DNA from: an uncultured Bacteroidia bacterium | GTDB taxonomy: Bacteria > Bacteroidota > Bacteroidia > Bacteroidales > F082 | NCBI GenBank assembly: GCA_902799345.1 | Contig: CADBZW010000016.1 | Coordinates: 1 to 55,394 of the forward strand | Reading direction: 5' to 3' | DNA: 55,394 nt | Shown here: piece by piece, positions 15,823 through 23,405 of the stretch | Numbering within the stretch: position 1 is the first letter of the stretch | Layout of the letters: every line of letters starts with the position of its first letter | The notes under the pieces: generated by a model | What the model was told of the DNA's origin: nothing | Database searches by the model: none | Seen by the model: only the letters and a program-made list of their open reading frames with translations | Made by a program: the position numbers and the translations under genes

Positions 15823-17394
15823 TTATTTTCTGGCTCTGATGGTCGTCGTTTCGCCGATCCAGCCACCGACCTGGAAGGACTGGTTCTCGTGGTAGTCGTT
15901 GAAGAAGATGGTCTCAATCGACGGGAAGGCGGCGGTGTAGGCGCGAATCAAGCCATTGGCCTTGTCGGCGCAGCTCGGGTCGATGGCCTTGGCTCTGTTG
16001 CACTTGTCGACGGCGGCCCAGAACACGGCCTTGCTTTCGATTTCACCGCTGAACTGCTTGGCGCTTCCAGCATACAGCATGGCGATGAGGAGGTAAGGCT
16101 CGCCGTTGGTCGGGTCAACCTGTGCGGCTCTTCTGTAGATTTCGCGGGCGCGGCTCATGTTGCCCATGTTCTCGTAGCACATGCCCAAGTTACGGTAGGC
16201 ACGATACTTACGGTCGTTGTTCGTAGTATTCGTAGCTTGATCGAAGAAGGTGGCGGCTTCGCTCCACTTCTTATCCTTGAAGAACTTGATACCCAAGCTG
16301 TAGGAAGCCTCCGGGCTGGGCTCCAGTTCGTTGAGGCGTACGGCGGCGTCGAGGAAGAGCTTCGATTCCGTGCAGTCCTTCTTATCGAGGATGGTGGTGA
16401 TGCGCTTGAGGAGCACGACGTCATCCGGAGTCTCGGCCATCTTGGCGCTGAACACCTTGATCAGGTCTTCGCAGGAGGCGTAGGGCTGGAACAGGTTGTC
16501 GAGGTTGCTCTTCACACCTTTATTAATAGTGATGGACTTGGTGTTCTTGGCAAAACGCTTTCCAACCTCGTTGTTGGCGTCGAGGAAGGATTCCACACGG
16601 CCGTTCACGACGCTGACGACGATCGTACCGTAGGCTAATGATTTGGTGGCAACACCTTCCTCCTCCGATTCTTCCACGTTGTCGGGGTTACCCCAAGCGG
16701 TAATCAGCTCCTCTTCGGTCAGGCCTTCGGGGTCGGAGACCTCTTGTGAGGCGGCTTCGGCCAGTGCCTCGATGTTGTTATCGACCACTTCCGAAAGCTC
16801 CTGGTAGACGTTGATGATAGTCATCTTCTCAGCCTTGCCGTTGTTCACCATGTCGATGGTGGCCTTGAAGTAGGCGTCGATGTAGGCACCCTGCAGCTGC
16901 GAGGGGTCGAGTTCGACGGCGCTCTTCAGCACGTTGTAGGCCTGTTCATAACGGTTCTTGTTATACGTGTAGATCAACAGGCCCTTGCGACCCATGATGT
17001 TGGCGACTTGTGAAGCACCGGTCTTCGGGTCGTTCGGAAAGGCCTCCATGCGCTGGTCCATCAACATGCAAAGCGTGTCGATGTAGGCGTCCTTGTCCTT
17101 GGGGTTGGTGCGGATGAAGTAGTCCATGATCTTCTCACCGTTGGTGTAGGTATACTGGCTGGCGCGCGGGCAGTTGAGAAACACCTGTCTCCATGCAGCC
17201 ACCATTTCCATACTGATGGCATCGGGAGCGTACCTGGCGGCCTCCCATTGCTTGAAGTACTCGCGGTAGGTGGAAAGGTTGGTCACGCAAGCCACGCTGT
17301 CGGCTCCGTACTTCGATTCCTTTGCCTCTTGGGCTGAAACGCTCATTGCCATTCCGATCATGACGGCAATCAACACAAATCTTTTAGTTTTCAT
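15823..17394 (-). CDS. Exported TPR protein
   Basis: This encodes 523 residues. MKTKRFVLIAVMIGMAMSVSAQ is a signal peptide. The chain is an alpha-helical solenoid; a clear TPR lies around residues 385-430 (YRAYRNLGMCYENMGNMSRAREIYRRAAQVDPTN). It ends with a basic tail. The gene follows the outer-membrane protein gene by about 76 bases and immediately precedes lptC, so it belongs to the envelope operon. A scaffold role in envelope assembly is plausible but inferred; no direct functional motif is present. Confidence 0.85.
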   Translation of the reverse strand: MKTKRFVLIAVMIGMAMSVSAQEAKESKYGADSVACVTNLSTYREYFKQWEAARYAPDAISMEMVAAWRQVFLNCPRASQYTYTNGEKIMDYFIRTNPKDKDAYIDTLCMLMDQRMEAFPNDPKTGASQVANIMGRKGLLIYTYNKNRYEQAYNVLKSAVELDPSQLQGAYIDAYFKATIDMVNNGKAEKMTIINVYQELSEVVDNNIEALAEAASQEVSDPEGLTEEELITAWGNPDNVEESEEEGVATKSLAYGTIVVSVVNGRVESFLDANNEVGKRFAKNTKSITINKGVKSNLDNLFQPYASCEDLIKVFSAKMAETPDDVVLLKRITTILDKKDCTESKLFLDAAVRLNELEPSPEASYSLGIKFFKDKKWSEAATFFDQATNTTNNDRKYRAYRNLGMCYENMGNMSRAREIYRRAAQVDPTNGEPYLLIAMLYAGSAKQFSGEIESKAVFWAAVDKCNRAKAIDPSCADKANGLIRAYTAAFPSIETIFFNDYHENQSFQVGGWIGETTTIRARK

Positions 17395-17470
17395 CTCTCT
17401 CTTTATTTTAAAGGTTTAACTTGTTTTCTCTCTATTCAAATATCGTTCCAAAATGAATTCGGGCCTGAAA

Positions 17471-18766
17471 TCATCTGTATTTACGCTTCATGAACCAATG
17501 CTCGAACACCGAAACGCCAATGCTCAATTTGGCATATTGCTCTTGTATCAACCCAGCCTCGCGCGTACCGTATTGTCCGACTTCAAAGGCCAACTCCATC
17601 TTCGACAGGCTCTTGGGCAGGGGGAACGACATGCCGACCGTCGCACCCAGCCTATTAATGCTATGTTGCTCGCCATCGTTGCCCAAAAGGGAAATCATGC
17701 CATGCTCATAGAAGCCGCCAACACGATACGACATCTTCCTGAAATAACTCGAGATGGAGGAATGGGAAGGTGTGTACTCGAAACCTGCCGTTATGCTCCA
17801 AGAGTCCTGCAAGGCATCCGTAACACCCTCGCGGGAAAACTTCGACCACTGGTTCCAGTTGAAATCGGCGCCGATCGTCCAATGATTGTTTTTCTGCAAG
17901 GCCACGCCAAAGCCGAAGCCTTGATACATGTGCGTCTTGACCTTCGTGGTCGTGTTGACCAAGGTATCAATCACATATTCGATATCTGAGTCCTCGTCCA
18001 CCTCAACGGAGCGGATGAACAAGGTTTGATTGCCCCTCAACGCGACCGGCTGGGTATAGGTGAGGCCAAGACTCAGCTTCAGGTCATTGCCCAGGTTGGT
18101 GTCAAACAACAAACCATAGTCGAACATGAAAGAGCTTACCATCAAATCCAGGTTACGCCGCGAGCCAATCATATAGAGTGAGTCGGGGAAGTAGAGGGTG
18201 GTTTCGGTCTTCGTATTGCCAAACACGTAATAGACATTGGCGCCGAGGGCAAAATGCTTGCCCAGTTTGAAAGCGGTGCCCACATAAGCTTGGTTGAGGC
18301 CGCCCGAGCCTTTGAAGCGCGTGGCGTAGTTGCCGACGTCAGGGTCGTTGTCATTCACCACCATAGTATAGCCTGCGGTGCTATAAGGTTGCGCACCCAA
18401 TGCCAACTTCCACCATGAGGTGAGGCCAAAAGCCATCGAGATGTGGTCGAACGAGGCATTGGCTGATCTCTCGGAGAGCGAGGAGGTCCTGAAGGTCGAA
18501 GCCTTGAAGTAGAGGCCGGCATCGAAGAGGAAGGCCAACGAGTCGATTTTGGCATAGGAAGCCGGATTCTCGGCATTAATACCGACGCCAAACATGGCAT
18601 TTGTCGTGCCGCCCATGCCTTTCAGTCTGACATTCATGGCTTTGTCTCTCACCTGCCCCATGCCAAACAGGGAATATGGCGAATCCACGTCGGCCTGTGC
18701 GAAGGCCACGCCGCTGAGGCAAACCAGCAAAAACGCCATTATGCTTTTAATCATTGGTGTTCTCAT
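17471..18766 (-). CDS. Outer-membrane beta-barrel protein, unknown function
   Basis: This encodes up to 431 residues. The N-terminus has a signal peptide, MIKSIMAFLLVCLSGVAFAQ; the start may be 18766 (MRTPMIKS) or 18754 (MIKS). The mature part begins DVDSPYSLFGMGQVRDKAMNVRLKGMGGTTNAMF, which resembles FadL/OMPP1-type barrels, and alternates polar and aromatic residues as membrane strands would (AFKLGKHFALGANVYYVFG, LKLSLGLTYTQPVAL). It is first in the operon with the TPR protein, lptC and the CorC-like protein. The substrate is unknown. Confidence 0.82.
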   Translation of the reverse strand: MRTPMIKSIMAFLLVCLSGVAFAQADVDSPYSLFGMGQVRDKAMNVRLKGMGGTTNAMFGVGINAENPASYAKIDSLAFLFDAGLYFKASTFRTSSLSERSANASFDHISMAFGLTSWWKLALGAQPYSTAGYTMVVNDNDPDVGNYATRFKGSGGLNQAYVGTAFKLGKHFALGANVYYVFGNTKTETTLYFPDSLYMIGSRRNLDLMVSSFMFDYGLLFDTNLGNDLKLSLGLTYTQPVALRGNQTLFIRSVEVDEDSDIEYVIDTLVNTTTKVKTHMYQGFGFGVALQKNNHWTIGADFNWNQWSKFSREGVTDALQDSWSITAGFEYTPSHSSISSYFRKMSYRVGGFYEHGMISLLGNDGEQHSINRLGATVGMSFPLPKSLSKMELAFEVGQYGTREAGLIQEQYAKLSIGVSVFEHWFMKRKYR

Positions 18767-18792
18767 AACTATATCATCTTGGGCAAGCCCAC

Positions 18793-18808
18793 TTTTGAGC
18801 GTGCAAAT
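18793..18808 (-). promoter_or_regulatory. Leader string shared with the foldase gene
   Basis: The minus-strand ATTTGCACGCTCAAAA is identical to the string at 13858-13873. Both lie 25-45 bases upstream of the start of an envelope-protein gene. It may be the downstream part of a promoter, since the ATTTG resembles the end of a -7 box, or a shared leader element. Confidence 0.35.
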
Positions 18809-18935
18809 ATCCGATTTTTTAACTCTTTAGGCAAGTTTTTATTGTCTTAATTACGAAAACAAAGTGTTATTCTGCTGAATATCAACCATAAACAAATCGA
18901 AAAATAAAAAAATATCAAAATTTTGAAGATTTTTT

Positions 18936-18966
18936 CTTGTCGATATGGATTTTTGTCGTATTTTTG
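18936..18966 (+). promoter_or_regulatory. Promoter for tRNA-Phe
   Basis: TTG at 18937-18939 and TATTTTTG at 18959-18966 are 19 bases apart, a good Bacteroidota promoter. The tRNA starts 16 bases downstream. Confidence 0.7.
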
Positions 18967-18982
18967 CAGCCACAAATACGGA

Positions 18983-19055
<73 letters not shown>

Positions 19056-19060
19056 CCCTC

Positions 19061-19092
19061 GTAGAGACGCATTGCATGCGTCTCTTTTTTTA
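19061..19092 (+). terminator. Terminator of tRNA-Phe, member of the GTAGAGACGC repeat family
   Basis: GAGACGCA/TGCGTCTC forms a short hairpin followed by at least seven T residues. The GTAGAGACGC start matches the repeats at 5567-5645, so a dispersed palindrome appears to supply this terminator. Confidence 0.8.
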
Positions 19093-19116
19093 TGTCGTTC
19101 CGGACCAACCGGAAAC

Positions 19117-19150
19117 AAAAAAGCACCTCCCTTTCGGGAAGTGCTTTTTT
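19117..19150 (-). terminator. Terminator after the fimbrillin-like gene
   Basis: AGCACctCCC/GGGaagTGCT forms a stem with one weak pair. It is flanked by A's and T's on both sides and is able to stop minus-strand transcription from the lipoprotein gene. Confidence 0.8.
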
Positions 19151-19171
19151 TATTATTGTATCGGTCAATTC

Positions 19172-20209
19172 TTATTGAATCAGGCCAGTAGCAGTAGCCA
19201 GGTCGATAGAGACATTGGTGTAGTAACCAGGGATGGAGATATATCTCTTGTCAGCCGGGACTTTCACATCTCTTGAACCATCGGTGTAAGTCAGAGTCAC
19301 AGTGAAGTTATCCATCAAAGCACCTGGGCGGAGAGGTATGAGGAAGAACTTGTAGTTACGATCGATGGTAACACCATTGGCGGCGGAGCAGTCGAGGGTG
19401 ACGCTATAACCAGTGCCGTTGGGCATATAACCAATCTCATGGAGTCTGTTATTCATTGCAGTCCAATAATCATCGGCGTTTCCATTAGCCTTATAATTGA
19501 CGCCAAGTTGTTTCATGGCATCGAGGTCGGCGCTCTTCAGTGCAGGAATCTCGATTGACATGCTGCCGGTGAGGTGCATGTTACTGTCGGTGATGGTAAC
19601 GCTGGACACCTTCTTACCGCTGTTGTTGCTATCCTTAACTCTCACATTGATATAGCCAAAGATATGCTTGAGGTTAGCGACAACATTAGGTTCAATGACA
19701 TCGCAAGTGGCGGCACCCACAAAGCCCCTAGGATCCATGAAAATCATGCCTGCACGAGCCGTGTTGGCAAACAAATCCGTCACATAGGTCTGGGTCTCAC
19801 CCACATTGAAATAGGCGCGATTGCCTTCTGTGATTTGAGTGGTGGCCTTCGAAGCTGGATAGAAAGCGAAGAAACCTTCACTGCCTTCTTGCATAGAGGC
19901 TCCTGAGAAATGAGCTTGAGAAGCACCCGTAATACCGGATTCAGCAGTAAATGCGGCAGCCTTCGACTTGGTGTAATCCTGGTCGATGCTGTAAATCATT
20001 ATCTCATCACCCTCATACCATTTCATTTGGCCAGCAATCATGTCGATGTAGGCCTTTGACTCGTCGAGACCCGATTCGCCTTCAATGGCTGGCAACGTAA
20101 AATCGAACGAAGCGACCGTCTTGGCATTGTCCTTTTTGCAGGACGTGGCACCGATTGCCAGCAAGGCAACCATGCTCATCATACCGATAATTTGACTTAC
20201 TTTTTTCAT
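19172..20209 (-). CDS. Fimbrillin-like lipoprotein
   Basis: This encodes 345 residues. MKKVSQIIGMMSMVALLAIGATSC ends in a lipobox TSC (Cys24). The body shows features of FimA/Mfa-type fimbrillin-like proteins: a beta-rich domain with KWYEGDEIMIYSID near the N-terminus, then FFAFYPASKATTQ and later NVRVKDSNNSGKKVSSVTI. In Bacteroidales such lipoproteins are processed and polymerised into fimbriae, or act as surface adhesins. The gene lies 51 bases downstream of the 44-residue peptide gene and has no clear promoter of its own, so the two may be cotranscribed. No full fimbrial operon (anchor, tip or adhesin genes) is nearby. Confidence 0.72.
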   Translation of the reverse strand: MKKVSQIIGMMSMVALLAIGATSCKKDNAKTVASFDFTLPAIEGESGLDESKAYIDMIAGQMKWYEGDEIMIYSIDQDYTKSKAAAFTAESGITGASQAHFSGASMQEGSEGFFAFYPASKATTQITEGNRAYFNVGETQTYVTDLFANTARAGMIFMDPRGFVGAATCDVIEPNVVANLKHIFGYINVRVKDSNNSGKKVSSVTITDSNMHLTGSMSIEIPALKSADLDAMKQLGVNYKANGNADDYWTAMNNRLHEIGYMPNGTGYSVTLDCSAANGVTIDRNYKFFLIPLRPGALMDNFTVTLTYTDGSRDVKVPADKRYISIPGYYTNVSIDLATATGLIQ

Positions 20210-20260
20210 TTTTCGTTTTTTTATCTGATTAATACTATTTCAAATTATAAGCTGGTTCCA

Positions 20261-20395
20261 TTAAGCCCAAGGATTATCGCCACCAGGTGTTTCACCGCTA
20301 TGAACATCGGCACCGCTAATCATCAGCACGGTAGGCATTTGCATTTCGAACACTTCAGCTACAGGAGCTTCGTAAGTTTTGTTCATCTTTTTCAT
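20261..20395 (-). CDS. 44-residue peptide, candidate precursor of a modified peptide
   Basis: An ATG at 20395 opens a 44-codon frame ending in TAA at 20261. The N-terminal half is MKKMNKTYEAPVAEVFEMQM and the C-terminal half is PTVLMISGADVHSGETPGGD followed by NPWA. Tyr8 and Pro11 form the Y-x-x-P spacing known from lasso-peptide leaders, where a PqqD-like domain binds; a PqqD-like gene lies 1.3 kb upstream. The tail is rich in Gly, Ser, Thr and Asp and ends GGDNPWA. The upstream A-rich sequence is typical of Bacteroidota start regions, and a -7 box lies at 20475-20482. Similar short Gly-rich peptides ending in NPWA-like tails are, from memory, common in Bacteroidales. A precursor role is inference. 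Confidence 0.7.
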   Translation of the reverse strand: MKKMNKTYEAPVAEVFEMQMPTVLMISGADVHSGETPGGDNPWA

Positions 20396-20474
20396 TTCGT
20401 TTTAGTTTTTTAATTGATTGATTTATTGTTAATTACTTTATTTTCTTACTTTCTTTTCATGCCATTTGACGCTG

Positions 20475-20482
20475 CAAAAATA
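20475..20482 (-). promoter_or_regulatory. Promoter -7 box (TATTTTTG) for the 44-residue peptide gene
   Basis: The minus-strand sequence TACTATTTTTGCAGC fits TAnnTTTG. A TTTC string about 20 bases upstream is a weak -33. The leader would be about 80 bases. Confidence 0.5.
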
Positions 20483-20537
20483 GTAAATTATTTCATACGC
20501 ACGAAAGAATTTTATTTTTTTGAAATTAATTCCTCTA

Positions 20538-21650
20538 TTAATGGTCGCCCAGCTTTCTTACTTTGCCAAACATCTGCCTCAATGAGGAACCCATTTCCCT
20601 GAATGCCACCGAAGGAAACACGCGGACACGATAGAAGAAATCAACAAAGATGCCGAAGAATGAATGCATCCAACGCATCAGTCTGCTCTTGGGTCGGCGC
20701 TGCTTGAAACGGCTGTGGCGTTTGAAGTTGCCCACTTCCATCACTTTATGGTAAAGCCTTTGCGCCGTGCGCCGACACTGCGCGTCAAAGAACGGCATCT
20801 CGGCTTCGGGTAGGCCAAGTTGCTCCACCATCAGATAGCCGAAGGCCTGCCAAGGTTTCATCAGGTGCATGTCAGTCAACCACAGTCTCAATTTTTCCAA
20901 GTCAAGCTGGCCATGATAGGCATGCAAGGCCACGGCCACGTCTGAGATTTGTCGCCAACCCACACCCGAGGTCAGGAGATGGTGCCAAGCATGATAGAAG
21001 GTGTAAAACACCACGAACTCCTTAGAGGGAAGAGTGATTTCGAGACCTTCATAGTCAACACGTTGCGTATGATCATGCAGTCCATCACGCTCGATGGCGG
21101 TGTAAATCCTGGCCACCTTGGGGTCGTCCATGTCGGCACTCACACGGTGTATCTCCATGGGATATTGGCCGAACTCTATATTGTATTGGTGGCCTTTATC
21201 AACTTCTTCTCCCCAGTTGTAGCCGCCCGGCAAGGTGCGCAACAACCGGCAGGCTTCATGGAAATGATCGAGGCCCACGTAGAGGTCGATGTCGCCAAAC
21301 TGCCGCAGGCTCGGGTTGGGATAAAACATGGCCAAGCCAAAACCCTTAAGCAGCACCGGCTCAATGTCGTGTTGGTGCAACAAGGTCACCGCCGATGCCA
21401 GTATTCGCCTCAGATTCATCTGGTTGATCAAGCTGCCGCGCATCACCGCTTGCATCTTGTCAAGCATGGCCTCAGAAGGACGGTTGTCGCCCGCCATCCG
21501 CGAAGCCACACCACACAACAACGCCTGGTTGGCGTGATGCTTGGCCACTTTCATCACACCGTTCCAGTCAATGGGGCCGTCGATAGCGACAGGCGTGTCC
21601 CATAAGGCGGAGCGAAGCAGGGCAAAATATTGGGTTTCGGAGGCGGTCAT
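20538..21650 (-). CDS. Nucleotidyltransferase family protein (NTP_transf_5-like)
   Basis: This encodes 370 residues. The core motif is LLKGFGLAMFYPNPSLRQFGDIDLYVG, with Lys102-Gly103 and the metal-binding GDID at 119-122. This is the pattern of the nucleotidyltransferase superfamily members found in peptide-modification and polysaccharide gene sets. A helical C-terminal half (AWHHLLTSGVGWRQISDVAVAL) completes the family length. The start at 21650 (MTASETQYFALL) is preferred because the longer frame overlaps the PqqD gene and AAAAGGT lies just upstream. The substrate is unknown; nucleotidylation of a peptide or partner protein is a guess from context. Confidence 0.8.
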   Translation of the reverse strand: MTASETQYFALLRSALWDTPVAIDGPIDWNGVMKVAKHHANQALLCGVASRMAGDNRPSEAMLDKMQAVMRGSLINQMNLRRILASAVTLLHQHDIEPVLLKGFGLAMFYPNPSLRQFGDIDLYVGLDHFHEACRLLRTLPGGYNWGEEVDKGHQYNIEFGQYPMEIHRVSADMDDPKVARIYTAIERDGLHDHTQRVDYEGLEITLPSKEFVVFYTFYHAWHHLLTSGVGWRQISDVAVALHAYHGQLDLEKLRLWLTDMHLMKPWQAFGYLMVEQLGLPEAEMPFFDAQCRRTAQRLYHKVMEVGNFKRHSRFKQRRPKSRLMRWMHSFFGIFVDFFYRVRVFPSVAFREMGSSLRQMFGKVRKLGDH

Positions 21651-21667
21651 GACATACCTTTTATTAA

Positions 21668-21937
21668 TTAATCCTCGATGACACCCGCCTTGTTCCATGT
21701 CTGGAGCAAAGCCGTCACGTCTTTCTCAGCCACTTCCATGGATATACCATATTCATCCACAAGGAGTTTTGCCAGCGCCTCGGTGTCAAATGTCTTGCCT
21801 TCCACCGCTTCCCAAAGGAAAGCAGCCGTTTCGTTCATGGAAATCATCTGGTTGGCACCCATGACTTCAAGTCCTTCGGCAACAAGGATGTATTCTTTGC
21901 CCAACTGGCGCAATCTATAACCCTTTTTCGTTTTCAT
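21668..21937 (-). CDS. PqqD-like peptide-binding protein (RRE fold)
   Basis: This encodes 89 residues. The sequence shows the PqqD winged-helix pattern: a beta-hairpin start (YRLRQLGKEYILVAEG), MNETAAFLWEAVEGKTFD, LAKLLVDEYGIS and a final helix EKDVTALLQTWNKAGVIED. PqqD-like domains bind the leader of ribosomally made peptides and hand it to modifying enzymes. Here it lies between a peptidase gene and a nucleotidyltransferase gene, all on the minus strand. The gap to the peptidase gene is 66 bases of AACTGAACA-type repeats. The precursor is not in the same frame cluster but 1.3 kb downstream. Confidence 0.85.
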   Translation of the reverse strand: MKTKKGYRLRQLGKEYILVAEGLEVMGANQMISMNETAAFLWEAVEGKTFDTEALAKLLVDEYGISMEVAEKDVTALLQTWNKAGVIED

Positions 21938-21950
21938 ATAGTATAGATTT

Positions 21951-22008
21951 AAAGATTCAAAGATTTAACTGAACAACTGAACAACTAAACAACTGAACAA
22001 CTGCTAAC
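21951..22008. repeat. AACTGAACA low-complexity tract inside the cassette
   Basis: Units AAGATTCAAAGATTTAA and then AACTGAACAACTGAACAACT repeat between the PqqD and peptidase genes. The same kinds of units occur before hemW (7111-7146) and before rocD (28119-28165). Confidence 0.7.
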
Positions 22009-22414
22009 TAAGTTTCCTATGTATTTTCAACAAGTATCTCCTCATGGGCAAGAGATGGCGCCACAGCCAGGCTTTCTTGGGTTTGAGGTGTCGTCCGTCG
22101 TGAACGATTTCAACCACCGTGCCCATGACATCGTCCGCAGCGACCTGCTCAGTGCCTTCCAAGTTACCATCACCCATCAACGTCATCTTTTCTCCATCAA
22201 CGGCATACACGCGATGAAGTATATGTTTGCCATGGTACTCTACCAGCACAATGTCGCCCACTGCCACCCTGTCTTTCTTCAGCAGATACACCTGGTCCAC
22301 GCCTCCTTTGATGAAAGGCAGCATGCTGATGCCTTGTGGGACTAGGGCTATCACCTTACCGTCTTTCAGCGCATCCAAATCCCTATGTACCACGACATTC
22401 TCCTGTTCCATCAC
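22004..22414 (-). CDS. S24/S26-type peptidase with Ser/His dyad
   Basis: This encodes 136 residues. The signature PQGISMLPFIKGG places the nucleophile at Ser30 (motif G-x-S-M-x-P). The second catalytic position, normally Lys in bacterial leader peptidase, is His67 in KHILHRVYAV, as in the SipW/eukaryotic type; the GDIVLVEYHG before it and MGDGN after it match the S26 fold. There is no strong transmembrane segment at the N-terminus, so it is probably soluble or peripheral. The start overlaps the stop of the kinase-like gene by ATGA. Leader cleavage of the peptide at 20261-20395 is a plausible role but is inferred. Confidence 0.82.
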   Translation of the reverse strand: MMEQENVVVHRDLDALKDGKVIALVPQGISMLPFIKGGVDQVYLLKKDRVAVGDIVLVEYHGKHILHRVYAVDGEKMTLMGDGNLEGTEQVAADDVMGTVVEIVHDGRHLKPKKAWLWRHLLPMRRYLLKIHRKLS

Positions 22415-23280
22415 TGCGAGACGGTTTTATAGCAAAGCCAAGCCGCCTCGGCATCTGGCAAACAATCAAGGGCATAGCAGGGCACCGTACCGACTACTTT
22501 TTCGTTGGTGGCATGCAAACCGTCAGCCATCTCCTTGATGAAGCGATAGCCCGAGAACGAGACGTACATGGCCGCATAAGCCTCCACCAGCGACATCCTC
22601 CTGATGGTATTCTTCTTGGCCTGACGCAAGTTGACGATGGCACCTACCGGAACCTCAATATTCTGGTAACAAGGCGTCTTGCCGCTCCAAGGCGAGCCGA
22701 AGACGTGCACCTCCCCATCCTCCATGACACGCAGCACTGGGTTGTCGTCGTTCAATAGGGAACATCCTTCTATATTATTGATCCACAGTTGACTATGTGT
22801 ACTCTTACCCGTACCGCTCTTACCCAAAAACAGATATCCTTTGCCGTCTTTCACGGTCACCGATGAATGCATCAATAAAGTGTTTTTGCGTGCCGTGGCG
22901 AAGGCAAACATCAGCATAAGCGAGGTCCCTAAAGAAAAACGGATGCTACCCAAGATGCGGAACTTGGCCTCATAGAAGGTCTTGTCGGTCAAGAGATAAG
23001 CCCTCACCGGTGCTTCAAGCAGAGGCGCCATTTCCATCAGCCATTGTCCACGCCATTCGTATAGCTCGATACGGGGCATGTCGGGCCCTTCGCAACTCAC
23101 CGTAACTTTCTGTTTGTCGGAGGTGTCAGGCATGGCATCCAACAATTCGGCCGTAAAGAGGCAGTCGCTGGCATCCACGCAAACAAACGGCTCGTAGGGA
23201 CCCATCTCATTCCAAGCCGCGTCATTGTCGGGCATGACAACAGCGAACTTGTGACCTGCTACTCGATACGTTTTTTTCAT
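22411..23280 (-). CDS. HPr-kinase-like P-loop protein
   Basis: This encodes 289 residues. The P-loop GKSGTGKST is at 153-161, preceded by LLMHSSVTV (HprK-like His-Ser motif near 138), followed by LLNDDNPVLR at about 176 and GSPWSGKT at about 196. These are features of the HprK/P-type serine kinase C-terminal fold, but the N-terminal HprK sensor domain is replaced by an unrelated region (1-130). Stand-alone HprK-like proteins occur in lasso-peptide and related gene sets, where characterised members phosphorylate the peptide. The start at 23280 lies 17 bases after the TATCTTTG box; the longer frame upstream is ruled out by that box. It heads the cassette. Confidence 0.82.
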   Translation of the reverse strand: MKKTYRVAGHKFAVVMPDNDAAWNEMGPYEPFVCVDASDCLFTAELLDAMPDTSDKQKVTVSCEGPDMPRIELYEWRGQWLMEMAPLLEAPVRAYLLTDKTFYEAKFRILGSIRFSLGTSLMLMFAFATARKNTLLMHSSVTVKDGKGYLFLGKSGTGKSTHSQLWINNIEGCSLLNDDNPVLRVMEDGEVHVFGSPWSGKTPCYQNIEVPVGAIVNLRQAKKNTIRRMSLVEAYAAMYVSFSGYRFIKEMADGLHATNEKVVGTVPCYALDCLPDAEAAWLCYKTVSQ

Positions 23281-23296
23281 CGGATTAAAATTTGTG

Positions 23297-23304
23297 CAAA
23301 GATA
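23297..23304 (-). promoter_or_regulatory. Promoter -7 box (TATCTTTG) for the HprK-like cassette
   Basis: The minus-strand TATCTTTGCAC precedes the start at 23280 by 16 bases. Divergent to the lnt promoter. Confidence 0.5.
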
Positions 23305-23376
23305 GGAATTATTGTTGATTGTTGAGTTGTTGAACCGTTTAATTGTTGGATGAGAGGCTGAAAAAAAGATTTTCTG

Positions 23377-23384
23377 TATTTTTG
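23377..23384 (+). promoter_or_regulatory. Promoter -7 box (TATTTTTG) for lnt
   Basis: TATTTTTGCAGGG lies 21 bases before the start at 23406, and excludes the longer in-frame start at 23343. Confidence 0.5.
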
Positions 23385-23405
23385 CAGGGATTTTTTCAGA
23401 AAGAT

